Shown here piece after piece: positions 1 through 8,306 of a stretch of DNA of 64,000 bases. Both the position numbers and the translations under genes were made by a program. This stretch comes from JAEULH01 sp963805915 (GTDB lineage Bacteria; Pseudomonadota; Alphaproteobacteria; Rhodospirillales; Defluviicoccaceae): NCBI GenBank assembly GCA_963805915.1, contig CAWDWD010000019.1:62001-126000 (forward strand), given 5' to 3'. The notes under the pieces are model-generated. The model had not been told where the DNA came from. It saw only the letters and a list, made by a program, of their open reading frames with translations, and did not search any database. Every line of letters starts with the position of its first letter. Position 1 is the stretch's first letter.

Positions 1-806
1 TCGCCCGCGAGCTCGTCTCGCGGACCCGTGTTTCCAAGTTATTTCAGGGTTATGGCGACACTCCGCCGGCGGATGTGGGAGCCCTTTGCCTGACGCTGGT
101 CCAGGTCTCGCAGATGGTCATCGACCTCCCCGAGATGGTCGAAATGGAGATCAACCCGCTGTTCGTCGATAGCGACGGCGTGCTCGCGGTGGATGCGCGG
201 ATGCGACTGGCGCCCTCGACGCGGGAGATCCCGCCGCAGCGCGAGCTCGCGATACGGCCCTATCCAAAGCAGCTGGAAGAAGAGTTCGTAACCGAGTCCG
301 GTCGAACGGTCCTGCTGCGGCCGATCCGCCCGGAGGATGAACCGGCGCATTACGAGTTCCTGTCCAAGGTCACGCCGGAGGATATCCGCCTGCGGTTTTT
401 CGGAACGGTGCGGAACCTGCCCCACTCTGAAATGGCACGGCTGACGCAGATCGATTACGACCGCGAGATGGCCTTTGTCGCGACTGCGCCGCGGCCGGAC
501 GCAATCGGCGCCGAAACGCTCGGCGTCGTGCGGATCGTCGCCGATCTGAACAACGAGCAGGCCGAGTACGCCATCCTCGTGCGCTCGGACATGAAGGGCC
601 AGCGCCTCGGCCGCAAGCTGATGGAGAAGATGGTCGATTACTGCCGCTCGCGCGGCACCAGGCAGATCATCGGGCTGGTCATGCGCAACAACAAACGCAT
701 GCTCGACATGATCCACGACATGGGTTTCAAGAGCCACCCGGTGCCGGACGACGAGGTGATGGAAGTCGTCCTCGATCTGCAGGGAACCGCGGGGCGCGGG
801 CGCTAG
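1..806 (+). CDS. Acyl-CoA synthetase (ADP-forming) with C-terminal GNAT domain, 5'-truncated
   Basis: The gene is open from the window edge, so only the last ~267 residues are present. The first ~65 residues are the end of an ATP-grasp (succinyl-CoA synthetase beta-like) domain, recognisable by VEMEINPLFV. A GNAT acetyltransferase domain follows, with the acetyl-CoA loop KGQRLGRKLMEKM near residue 200. This order is that of protein lysine acetyltransferases of the Pat/YfiQ type, which acetylate metabolic enzymes such as acetyl-CoA synthetase. Whether the missing N-terminal CoA-binding part keeps its catalytic His cannot be seen, so substrate and activity are inferred from the family. A strong hairpin begins 2 bases after the stop codon. 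Confidence 0.8.
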   Translation, partial: ARELVSRTRVSKLFQGYGDTPPADVGALCLTLVQVSQMVIDLPEMVEMEINPLFVDSDGVLAVDARMRLAPSTREIPPQRELAIRPYPKQLEEEFVTESGRTVLLRPIRPEDEPAHYEFLSKVTPEDIRLRFFGTVRNLPHSEMARLTQIDYDREMAFVATAPRPDAIGAETLGVVRIVADLNNEQAEYAILVRSDMKGQRLGRKLMEKMVDYCRSRGTRQIIGLVMRNNKRMLDMIHDMGFKSHPVPDDEVMEVVLDLQGTAGRGR

Positions 807-925
807 TGGTTCGATGCGGACGGATGGTACCCCATCCGTCCGCTGAATCGAACCACCAACCGATTGATCCGGTAGGCTGATTCAGCTGACGCGTGAGGAC
901 TCAAGCGTCGGGATCAGACCACTAG
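807..925. repeat. Double-hairpin palindromic repeat, copy A
   Basis: Two consecutive inverted repeats. The first pairs 808-827 with 832-854 (GGTTCGATGCGGACGGATGG and its near complement, with a 3-base bulge). The second is an imperfect palindrome at about 876-922 centred on TGAGGACTCA. The same two-part element recurs at 7824-7937, and its second half alone at 39061-39117. It starts immediately after the stop codon of the upstream gene, so it could end transcription. No poly-T tract follows. Confidence 0.8.
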
Positions 926-1009
926 CTTGTTGCTCTTACGTTCCGAATTGAGCCGTCAATTCGGACCTTGGTTTTTACCCAAATGTGGTAATAACCGCAA
1001 ATCGCGCGC

Positions 1010-1015
1010 TATAAT
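1010..1015 (+). promoter_or_regulatory. Putative -10 box of the type I secretion operon
   Basis: A perfect TATAAT lies 9 bases before the ATG of the ABC transporter gene at 1025. With usual spacing transcription would start at about 1021-1023, giving an almost leaderless mRNA, which fits the lack of a clear ribosome binding site there. No good -35 hexamer is visible, so this remains a suggestion. Confidence 0.3.
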
Positions 1016-1024
1016 CCTGCCGCG

Positions 1025-2833
1025 ATGATCAAGGTTCTGTTTCATTCGTGGCTTCGCGGCACGCTCGCATCGCTGGCGGGCGCCTTCGGCGAAGTCTGGG
1101 TATTTTCGCTCGCTGTCAATACTCTCGCGCTTGCCGTGCCCGTTTTCGTTCTCCAGGTCTACGACCGCGTCGTTTTCCATGCGGGGATGAGCACACTCCA
1201 GGGCCTCGTCGCCGGGATGGTGATCGCCATCGCCTTCGATTTCATCCTTCGCCAGGCCCGCGCGCGCATTCTCCAGACCGTCGCCCTGCGCGTCGATGCC
1301 GTCGTCGGCCGCCGGCTGTTCGATAAACTGTTGGCGTTGCCGCTGCGCGCCCTGGAGCGCACGACCGTCAACGACTGGAACACAGCGTTCAGGGACGCCG
1401 ATGTCGTTCGCAACACACTTTCGGGAAGCTCTGCCGTGCTCCTCTGCGAGTTCCCGTTCGCGCTGCTTTTCGCTGTCTTGATCTGGATCATTGCGGCGCC
1501 GATCGCCTGGGTCCTGCTCCTCGCGGTGCCGCTTATGGCCATAATTGCGTGGCGCTCGGCGGCGGTGATGACGGCCGCCGCATCCCACGAGCGGGCCGGC
1601 CTGCACGAGCGAGATTCCTTCATCTCGGAAGTCGTCGCGGCGCGGACAACCATCAAGGCGCTCGGCTGCGAGGAGACGATGCGCTCGCGCTGGGAGACGA
1701 GCCATTGCGAAGCGATCGAGCGGGCGGCGAGGCGCGGCGGACGGAGCGATACGTACGCCAATCTCGGCACCATGCTGACCATGGCGGCGAGCGTTCTGCT
1801 GACCTCGGTCGGCGCGCTTGCCATCCTTGACCAGAAAATGACCATCGGCGCGCTGGTCGCGACCAACATGCTGAGCGGGCGGCTGATCGGCCCACTCGCT
1901 CAACTTGTCGGCGCATGGCGCGGTCTGGTCGCGTTCAAGATGGCGGTCGAGCGGTTGGGAACCGTTTTCGCCCTGGACGAGCAGGCGGCCGGACGCGGGG
2001 TCGCGATGGTCCGCCCGGGCGGCACGATCCTCGTCGACGGCGTCGTCTTCGCCTTCGCCGAGGGCGCGCGGCCGGTCATCGACGGCCTGACGCTCGAGAT
2101 CCCGGCAACGGGGATGCACGCGGTCGCCGGCGCCAACGGCAGCGGCAAAACCACGCTCTTGAAGCTCATCCAGGGACTGTATCGGCCGGCGCGGGGACGG
2201 ATCCTGATCGACGGAGCCGACATCGGCCAGTTTCCCCGCAACGAGGTCGCGCGCTGGATCGCCTATCTGCCGCAGGACAGCGTGCTCTTCGCCGGCACCA
2301 TCCGTGACTGCATCGCCTTGCGCCAGCCGGACGCCACGGACGCGGACATTGTTTGCGCCGCCGAGCGCGCCGGACTGTATCGCGATGTCGCGGAGATGCC
2401 GCAAGGCTACGCGACGAACGTCGGCGTCAACGGCCGGCGGCTGTCGGCCGGGCAGCGCCAACGGGTCGCCATTGCCGGCGTGCTGCTGGGCGATCCGGCC
2501 ATCATCCTTCTCGACGAACCGACCAGGGACCTCGACCATGAGTCCGGCCTTGAACTGCGCCAGAGCCTGCGCGACTTGGCCGAAACTCGCTGCGTCATCA
2601 TGGTCACCCACAACCTGAACCTGCTGTCCGGATGCGACAGCATTTGCCGCATGCAGGGCGGCGTCGTGACGATGCACGGACGCTCCGACGAGATCCTGCC
2701 GAAGCTGATGGCCTCGGAGCGTCGCCGAGAGAACGAGACTCCTTCGTCGGCGCCATGGCCAAAGCCGCGGCTGGCGCGGATCGAGACCTCTCCGCAGGAC
2801 CATGCCGGCTCCTCGCTCGGCACCGCCGGATGA
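1025..2833 (+). CDS. Type I secretion system permease/ATPase (PrtD/HlyB-like ABC exporter)
   Basis: A 602-residue half-size ABC exporter. Roughly residues 20-300 are the membrane domain, and the ATPase follows with Walker A GANGSGKTT near residue 369, Walker B IILLDEPT and the H-loop VTHN. The signature reads LSAGQ instead of LSGGQ. It has no N-terminal C39 peptidase domain, as in PrtD/RsaD transporters that move RTX proteins without processing. The HlyD-type adaptor gene follows after 7 bases, so the two form an inner-membrane type I secretion complex. No TolC-like outer-membrane partner or RTX substrate gene lies nearby, so the cargo is unknown. Confidence 0.88.
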   Translation: MIKVLFHSWLRGTLASLAGAFGEVWVFSLAVNTLALAVPVFVLQVYDRVVFHAGMSTLQGLVAGMVIAIAFDFILRQARARILQTVALRVDAVVGRRLFDKLLALPLRALERTTVNDWNTAFRDADVVRNTLSGSSAVLLCEFPFALLFAVLIWIIAAPIAWVLLLAVPLMAIIAWRSAAVMTAAASHERAGLHERDSFISEVVAARTTIKALGCEETMRSRWETSHCEAIERAARRGGRSDTYANLGTMLTMAASVLLTSVGALAILDQKMTIGALVATNMLSGRLIGPLAQLVGAWRGLVAFKMAVERLGTVFALDEQAAGRGVAMVRPGGTILVDGVVFAFAEGARPVIDGLTLEIPATGMHAVAGANGSGKTTLLKLIQGLYRPARGRILIDGADIGQFPRNEVARWIAYLPQDSVLFAGTIRDCIALRQPDATDADIVCAAERAGLYRDVAEMPQGYATNVGVNGRRLSAGQRQRVAIAGVLLGDPAIILLDEPTRDLDHESGLELRQSLRDLAETRCVIMVTHNLNLLSGCDSICRMQGGVVTMHGRSDEILPKLMASERRRENETPSSAPWPKPRLARIETSPQDHAGSSLGTAG

Positions 2834-2840
2834 GACCGCG

Positions 2841-4142
2841 ATGACGCGCCTCGACGATCTTCTGCAGCATCATCCGCTGCCGACGTGGCGCCCGGTCGCC
2901 TGGCCGCTCGCCGCCCTGCTTGCGGCGTTCGTCGCCTGGAGCTTCTTCGCGCGGCTTGACGAAGTCGCCGTGGCCCAGGGCGCGGTGTCGCCGCAGGGCA
3001 AGGTCAAGACAATCCAACACCTCGAAGGCGGCATTATCGCGGAGCTGTTCGTCAGCGACGGCGCCTCCGTCGCCGCCGGAGATCCGCTCGTTCGGCTTGA
3101 CCTCGCGACCTCCGGGGTCAACCGCAAGGAACTGGAAGCCCGTCTCGACGGCGAACTGCTGCGCCGCCACCGGTTGGCCGCCGAGGCGGCCGGTAAGACA
3201 ATGGGCGCTCCGATGGGGCCCGAAAGCCAGGCCGCGCTGCGCCAGCCCGCGCTCGCCGATGCCGAACGCCGCGCCTTCGCCGCGCGCGCCAGAGAGCTCT
3301 CGGCCGCGCAAAGTGTTATCGACGCGCAGGTCCGCCAGCGCAAACTCGCGGTCGACGAACTGATGGCCCGCAACCGGGCGGCGACGCGCAACCTTGCCCT
3401 GGCGCGGCAACGCTTGAAGATGTCAACGTCGCTCCTCGAAGATGGCCTAACCGCGCGCTTGGAGCATCTCAAGCTCAGGGCCGAGGTCGAGGGCCTGCAA
3501 GGCGAGGTTCAGAGCCTGGCCCCGGCGATCCCGGGGGCGCGGGCGGCCATCACGGAGGCCGAGCAACGCCTGGGCGAACTGGACGTCCGCTTTCGCCGCG
3601 AGGCGGAACAACAGCGTGGCGAGAGCGAGCAGGCGATCGCCCAACTGCGCGAGCTGCTCGCCGAGGCCGACGACCAGAACCGGCGCGCGGTGGTCACAAG
3701 CCCGATCGCGGGTATCGTCGATAACATCCGAACCACGACCATCGGCGGCGTCGTCGCGCCGGGCCAGGCGATCATGGATATCGTCCCGACCGGCGGCAAG
3801 CTGGTCATCGAAGCCAAGCTCCGCGCGTCCGATCGCGGTTACGTCCACGAGGGCCAGCCTGCGATCGTCAAGATCAGCACGTACGACTTTGTCCGCTACG
3901 GCGCCGTCAACGGAACGGTGACCCGGGTCGCGCCGGACGCGGCGGCGACCGAGCAGGGCGTGCCCTATTTCCCCGTGATCGTCGAGACCGAGCGGTCCTA
4001 CCTCGGCGACGACCGCAACAAGCTGCCGATTACATCCGGGATGCAGGCAACCGTCGATATCCAAACCGGATCGCGGACGGTCATCGACTACCTGATCAAG
4101 CCGGTCCTTAAGCTGCGCGATGAGGCTTTCCGGGAACGGTGA
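2841..4142 (+). CDS. HlyD family type I secretion periplasmic adaptor
   Basis: A 433-residue membrane fusion protein counted from the ATG at 2841. An in-frame ATG at 2802 would overlap the ABC gene by 32 bases and is less likely. One membrane helix lies at about residues 17-36, followed by the lipoyl half-motif LEGGIIAELFVSDG, a long Ala/Glu/Arg-rich coiled coil at about 100-270, and the second lipoyl half plus beta-barrel (SPIAGIVDNI onward). It would bridge the ABC exporter in the inner membrane to an outer-membrane channel encoded elsewhere. Confidence 0.88.
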   Translation: MTRLDDLLQHHPLPTWRPVAWPLAALLAAFVAWSFFARLDEVAVAQGAVSPQGKVKTIQHLEGGIIAELFVSDGASVAAGDPLVRLDLATSGVNRKELEARLDGELLRRHRLAAEAAGKTMGAPMGPESQAALRQPALADAERRAFAARARELSAAQSVIDAQVRQRKLAVDELMARNRAATRNLALARQRLKMSTSLLEDGLTARLEHLKLRAEVEGLQGEVQSLAPAIPGARAAITEAEQRLGELDVRFRREAEQQRGESEQAIAQLRELLAEADDQNRRAVVTSPIAGIVDNIRTTTIGGVVAPGQAIMDIVPTGGKLVIEAKLRASDRGYVHEGQPAIVKISTYDFVRYGAVNGTVTRVAPDAAATEQGVPYFPVIVETERSYLGDDRNKLPITSGMQATVDIQTGSRTVIDYLIKPVLKLRDEAFRER

Positions 4143-4187
4143 GGAGGCCCCCCCCCGGCCCCGCCGCCACCGAGGACGAAGGTCCGC

Positions 4188-5009
4188 TCAGTCCAGGTCG
4201 ATAGCCATCCTCTCGCGGACGACGACGTTGCCCGCCCAGGCGGTCCGCGCCTCGTCTTCCAGCCGCGCCATGAAGGCGTCGTCGTGATCCGGATCGTGAT
4301 GGAAGATCGCAAGTTGCTTGGCGCCCGCCATTCGGCACAGGCGCATACCCTCGTTCCAGGTCGAGTGCCCCCAGCCTTTGTGGTGCGGGAATTCATCCTC
4401 GGTGTAGGTGCTGTCGTAGATGACCAGATCGGCGCCCTCGATCAGGCCGAGAATATTCTGGTCGGGCCGGCCTTGCACATGTTCGGTGTCGGTGACATAG
4501 CAGGCCGCCTTGCCGGCGTGCTCGATGCGATAGCCGGTCGCGCCATTGGGATGGTGCAGCGGCGCCGTGCGGACGTAGACGCCGGGGGAGAGCTCGAATG
4601 CATCCCCAGCGGCGAAATCTTCGAATTCGACGATCGCCTTCATCGCGTCGAGCGGAACCGGAAAGACCGGCTCATGCATCTGCTGGGCGAGAACGTTGTG
4701 GACCCCGCCGTAGTTCTTGAGGTGGCCGGCCCTGATATGAAGGCGCCGCTTGGGGTCGTAGGCCGGGCGGAAGAACGGAAAGCCGTTGATATGGTCCCAG
4801 TGGGAGTGGCTGAGCAGGAGGTGAATCGCGCGCACGTCGGTTTCGAGGAAAACCTTGCCCAGACACCGGATGCCGGTCCCCGCGTCAAGGACGAAGCGAT
4901 GGTCGCCGGCGATGACTTCGACGCAACTGGTGTTGCCGCCGTAGCGGACATAGTTCGCCGACGAGCAGGCGATACTTCCGCGCACGCCCCAGAATTTGAT
5001 GCTGAACAT
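4188..5009 (-). CDS. MBL-fold metallohydrolase
   Basis: A 273-residue metallo-beta-lactamase fold protein. The metal motif HSHWDH is at residues 68-73, further ligand candidates are in APLHHPNG and CYVTDTEH, and the C-terminal region has GWGHSTW and IFHHDP. The start MFSIKFWGVRGSIA is typical of the PDE1-like/RNase Z-like MBL proteins common in Alphaproteobacteria. Activity could be phosphodiesterase on cyclic nucleotides or a related ester, and the sequence does not decide. It shares its strand with the SAM hydrolase gene 100 bases upstream and may be cotranscribed with it. Confidence 0.8.
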   Translation of the reverse strand: MFSIKFWGVRGSIACSSANYVRYGGNTSCVEVIAGDHRFVLDAGTGIRCLGKVFLETDVRAIHLLLSHSHWDHINGFPFFRPAYDPKRRLHIRAGHLKNYGGVHNVLAQQMHEPVFPVPLDAMKAIVEFEDFAAGDAFELSPGVYVRTAPLHHPNGATGYRIEHAGKAACYVTDTEHVQGRPDQNILGLIEGADLVIYDSTYTEDEFPHHKGWGHSTWNEGMRLCRMAGAKQLAIFHHDPDHDDAFMARLEDEARTAWAGNVVVRERMAIDLD

Positions 5010-5107
5010 GCCGGCGCCCGCCTTCCCTCGTTCAAAGCCGACCGCTTAACGCGCCTTAATGCGAATATAGGGTACTTTCGCTCGACGATCAGTAATCGGC
5101 GTCACAC

Positions 5108-5836
5108 TCAGGCGATAGCGACTCTGGCGCCCGGCCCGACCTTCAGCACGTCGGCGGCGCGCCCCTGGTTGGCCGCGATCTCGATCAAGCCGTTGGCGTT
5201 CTCGTAGCAGATCAGCGCGCCGGCCGGCGCGTCGGAGAACGTGCGCGCCCGATGGATAAGCGTGCCGCCGACCGACAGGCACGCGTCCCCGGACACGCTC
5301 GTTGCGCGCACGCCGGTGATGGCGTTGCCGTAGTCGTCGATGTGGATGATTTCCGCCAGATCGTCCGGCCAGTCCGCTCGCCGCATGTCGTCAAGCGGCC
5401 GCGCGATGCCCGGAGGCGGCGCGCCGCGCGCCAGCGCCGCCGCGACCGGAGCGAACAGATCGCGGCCGTGGAAGGTGGCCGACAGCCGGGGCGGCAGCCA
5501 GGTGATCTCCCACCACCGCGGCGGCTCGAACGCCCGCCTCGCCACCAGTTCGAACAGGCCGTTGTCCGGCCCGACAAACCATCGGCCGTCCGCCGCCAGC
5601 ACGGCCGGCCGACGCGGCCCGCCGACGCCCGGATCGACAACGCAAAGGAAAATCGCGCCGCGCGGAAAGGCATCCTTGAGCGATGCGAGAAGATACGCGC
5701 CGCAGCGGATCCTGTACGCCGCTACGTCGGCGACAAGGTCGATCACCGGCACCCCCGGGGCGTCGCGGTGCAGGACGGCGCGGACCTGTCCGGTGTACAA
5801 CCCCGACAGACCGAAATCGGTAAACAGGATGATCAT
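5108..5836 (-). CDS. S-adenosyl-L-methionine hydrolase (SAM hydroxide adenosyltransferase, DUF62)
   Basis: A 242-residue protein of the fluorinase/chlorinase/SAM hydrolase superfamily. The start is placed at MIILFTDFG (ATG ending at 5836), because upstream in-frame residues are not family-like. The catalytic triad known for SAM hydroxide adenosyltransferases is visible: Asp68 and Arg75 in VVDPGVGGPRR, and His123 in TFHGRD. Such enzymes use water to split SAM into adenosine and methionine. With the triad intact this is predicted to be a hydrolase, not a halogenase. The physiological role of the family is poorly known. Confidence 0.85.
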   Translation of the reverse strand: MIILFTDFGLSGLYTGQVRAVLHRDAPGVPVIDLVADVAAYRIRCGAYLLASLKDAFPRGAIFLCVVDPGVGGPRRPAVLAADGRWFVGPDNGLFELVARRAFEPPRWWEITWLPPRLSATFHGRDLFAPVAAALARGAPPPGIARPLDDMRRADWPDDLAEIIHIDDYGNAITGVRATSVSGDACLSVGGTLIHRARTFSDAPAGALICYENANGLIEIAANQGRAADVLKVGPGARVAIA

Positions 5837-5925
5837 CCGTTGTTCCGCGCCGGAGCGGCGTCCCGAGCGAGCCGCGAACCACAATCACTCGCCCGGACGT
5901 CGCCTGGACGTCGATAAAGCGAAGT

Positions 5926-6825
5926 CTAAGCCGCGGCCGCAGCCGTCCCTTCGCCACCAGCGGCCAAGCGATGCACCGCCTTGTGCAATTTCTGCAAGGC
6001 GCGCGCCTCCAGCTGCCGGATACGCTCACGGCTAATGCCGTAGTGAACGCCAAGTTCCTCGAGGGTCTTCGGCCGCTCGCTCAGCTGCCGCTCGGCGACA
6101 ATGTGGCGCTCGCGCTCGGGAAGTTCCGCCAACGCCTGGCGCAGCAGCCCCTTGCGAAACGCCAACTCCTGGCGGTTGGCCGCGACGGTCTCGGGCGACG
6201 GAGCCTCGCAGACGAGCGTCTCCATCATTTCAGCGCCGCCTTCCTCGTCGACGCGCCGCGGCGCGTTGAGAGATACGTCGCGGGCGGAGAGGCGACGGTT
6301 CATGTTGACGACATCGCGCTCGGAGACGTCGAGCGCTTCGGCAACGCGTTTCACATCCTCGTCCAGGAGGTCGCCGCTCTCGACCATGTTCAAGGTACGC
6401 TTGATGCGGCCGAGGCTGAAGAACAGCTTCTTCTGCCCGGTCACGGTGCCCATCTTCACGAGCGACCAGGAGCGCAGGACGTATTCGGTGATCGCGGCGC
6501 GGATCCACCACATCGCATAGGTCGCCAAGCGGAACCCGCGCTCGGGTTCGAACTTCTTCACCGCCTTCATCAAGCCGATGTTGCCCTCGGAGACGAGGTC
6601 CGCGAGCGGCAGGCCGTAGCCGCGGTAGCCGCCGGCGATCTTGGCAACGAGGCGCAGGTGGCTGGTCACCAGCTTGTGCGCCGCGTCGACGTCTTCGTGT
6701 TCCCGCCACCGCATCGCCAGCATGTATTCTTCATCCGGCTTCAGCATCGGGTACGTCCAGATCTGGCGGTAGTAGCGGGCCAAGCCGCCCTCCTCCGAGA
6801 TCGTGGGAATGTTGAATTGGGTCAT
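5926..6825 (-). CDS. rpoH: RNA polymerase sigma-32 factor RpoH
   Basis: A 299-residue sigma-70 family factor directing heat-shock transcription. Region 2 contains DLVSEGNIGLMKAVKKFEP and FRLATYAMWWIRAAI. The RpoH-specific box GQKKLFFSLGRIKR follows, and region 4 has the helix-turn-helix TLEELGVHYGISRERIRQLE. The start is set at MTQFNIPTISEEGG because AGGGAG lies 6 bases before it. An ATG 7 codons earlier has no such site. The protein ends in an alanine tail. It is transcribed alone, divergently from the MlaC-like gene. Confidence 0.95.
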   Translation of the reverse strand: MTQFNIPTISEEGGLARYYRQIWTYPMLKPDEEYMLAMRWREHEDVDAAHKLVTSHLRLVAKIAGGYRGYGLPLADLVSEGNIGLMKAVKKFEPERGFRLATYAMWWIRAAITEYVLRSWSLVKMGTVTGQKKLFFSLGRIKRTLNMVESGDLLDEDVKRVAEALDVSERDVVNMNRRLSARDVSLNAPRRVDEEGGAEMMETLVCEAPSPETVAANRQELAFRKGLLRQALAELPERERHIVAERQLSERPKTLEELGVHYGISRERIRQLEARALQKLHKAVHRLAAGGEGTAAAAA

Positions 6826-7205
6826 CACGCTCTCCCTGGATACCAAATAATCTCATTGATCAGATACGTGGGTCGCCCGCTTCGCAGCGACGGCGCCCAT
6901 CGGTCCGGCAGAGGGGATTAACGCTGATTGAGAGAGAACGTCCTAAGACTGCTCATCGGCTCTATCCTCCATTAAGAAGCAACTCGCCGGCTTCGTGGCG
7001 CGCACCAACATCGCGCGCAAACCATCATTCACGGCCCTGCAAAGGCACCGCGTACCGTAGATATCGGGATCGGCCGCTGCGTTGTCAAGAGGCGCAGCAC
7101 ACGGCTGTTGTCAGACCATCGCGCGATCCCTAGGCTCTTGGCTTGGTGGAGCGGCTCTGGCCCGGCGGAGCGGCTCGGGGATCGCCGCTCGAGTTCGGAG
7201 GTTTC
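6826..7205. other. Divergent intergenic region between rpoH and the MlaC-like gene
   Basis: About 380 bases with no supportable gene. It must hold the rpoH promoter(s) on the minus strand and the promoter of the MlaC-like gene on the plus strand. No clear sigma-70 or heat-shock consensus stands out. AT-richer patches at 6840-6862 and 6955-6985 are the likeliest promoter places. Confidence 0.5.
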
Positions 7206-7823
7206 GTGGCGCGCGCTTATCGATTGCTGTTGATCGTAATCATGGCGTTGACGCCCTTCGCTCCTCTGCCCGCGCGCGCCGCGCAAGCGCCCGCGGAGGT
7301 TGTCGGGGTCCTCCACGATGCCCTGCTCGGGGTCATGCGCGATGCCGACAAGCTCGGCGTCCAGGGCCGCTACGACAAGCTCGAGGCGACCCTGAGCACG
7401 GTCTACGACTTCGAAACGATGACCCGGCTGGCGAGCGGCACGGCGTGGACCAGTGCCGACCCAGACCAGCAGGCCGCCCTGGTCCAAGCCTTCACCCGCT
7501 TCTCCATCGCCACCTACGCCGACCGCTTCAAGGGATATTCCGGCGAACGGTTCGAGACGTTGGGCGAACGTCCGGGCCCGCGCAACACCGTCATCGTCGA
7601 CACCAGGCTCGTCCGCCCCGACGATCCCGCCGTCTCGTTGAGCTATGTCATGCAGGAGCGGGGCGGCGTTTGGCGGATCATCGACGTCATTGTCGAAGGC
7701 TCGATCAGCGAACTGGCCGTTCGCCGCTCCGAGTACGCTCAGATCCTTCGCCAGGGCGGAGCCGGGAAGCTCGTCGAGGTGCTCAACGCCAAGGCCGACG
7801 GGATGCTGAAAGCGGGCGGCTAA
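7206..7823 (+). CDS. MlaC/Ttg2D family periplasmic phospholipid-binding protein
   Basis: A 205-residue protein starting at GTG 7206, which has GGAG 5 bases upstream. An ATG at 7143 has no ribosome binding site. A signal peptide is evident (ARAYRLLLIVIMALTPFAP, ending near PARAAQA). The mature part has the MlaC pattern: YDKLEATLSTVYDFETMTRLASG, TRFSIATYADRFKGYSGERF and WRIIDVIVEGSISELAVRRSE. MlaC carries phospholipids between the outer membrane MlaA complex and the inner membrane MlaFEDB. It stands alone here, so it could also be a hopanoid-linked HpnM-type paralogue. A perfect hairpin follows the stop codon. Confidence 0.8.
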   Translation: MARAYRLLLIVIMALTPFAPLPARAAQAPAEVVGVLHDALLGVMRDADKLGVQGRYDKLEATLSTVYDFETMTRLASGTAWTSADPDQQAALVQAFTRFSIATYADRFKGYSGERFETLGERPGPRNTVIVDTRLVRPDDPAVSLSYVMQERGGVWRIIDVIVEGSISELAVRRSEYAQILRQGGAGKLVEVLNAKADGMLKAGG

Positions 7824-7937
7824 TGGTTCGATGCTGACGGATGGCACCCGTCCGTCAGCATCGAACCAGCAACCGATTGATCCGGCGGGCTGATTCACCT
7901 GACGCTCGAGCACTCAAGCGTCAGGGTCAGACCACTC
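7824..7937. repeat. Double-hairpin palindromic repeat, copy B
   Basis: Same two-part layout as the copy at 807-925. The first stem is perfect, 17 bp, pairing 7825-7841 with 7851-7867 around a 9-base loop. The linker CAACCGATTGATCCGG is identical to copy A. The second palindrome spans about 7889-7935 (TGACGCTCGAG/CTCAAGCGTCA type). It fills the space between the convergent MlaC-like gene and rpmF, starting right after one stop codon and ending 2 bases from the other, so it may be a bidirectional terminator. Confidence 0.85.
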
Positions 7938-7939
7938 GT

Positions 7940-8119
7940 TCAGGATTTCGGCTCGAGGATCTGACGGCCGCGGTACATTCCGGTCGCTAGGTCGATATGG
8001 TGGGGTCGCCTCAACTCGCCCGATGTCTTGTCCTCCACGAACGCCGAGCCCTTCAGCGCGTGATGCGACCGCCGCATGTTGCGCTTCGACTTCGACGTTT
8101 TTCTTTTCGGTACGGCCAT
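7940..8119 (-). CDS. rpmF: 50S ribosomal protein L32
   Basis: A 59-residue protein starting MAVPKRKTSKSKRNMRRSHH, the typical L32 N-terminus. It has the alphaproteobacterial end region ELRRPHHIDLATGMYRGRQ and no zinc-binding cysteines. A purine-rich GGAGGGTTAAGG lies just upstream of the start. L32 is a component of the large ribosomal subunit near the peptidyl transferase region. The plsX/fabH genes that often follow rpmF are not downstream here; the MlaC-like gene converges instead. Confidence 0.95.
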   Translation of the reverse strand: MAVPKRKTSKSKRNMRRSHHALKGSAFVEDKTSGELRRPHHIDLATGMYRGRQILEPKS

Positions 8120-8306
8120 TGACCCTTAACCCTCCGCCTTCTTCCGGACCATATGTGGGGAGATACGCGAGAACGTTGTGATATACCCTCGCGCGGCCGA
8201 TCCGCCTAGGCAAAAACGGATCCGCGCGGGTTCGCTGTCTCGAAACCTTCGAGCGCCCATGGTATGGACACGAAAGCGTCTCGAAGCAACCGGAGTTTCC
8301 GCCGTG

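Noticed and set aside
956..2803. 615-residue minus-strand frame opposite the ABC exporter
   Set aside because: Arg/Asp/Gly/His-rich composition typical of a GC-rich shadow frame; the plus strand encodes a clear ABC transporter with all motifs.
7824..7870. GGTTCGA in the repeats as a tRNA T-arm or attachment site
   Set aside because: The flanks form a simple hairpin, not a cloverleaf, and no integrase or acceptor stem is near.
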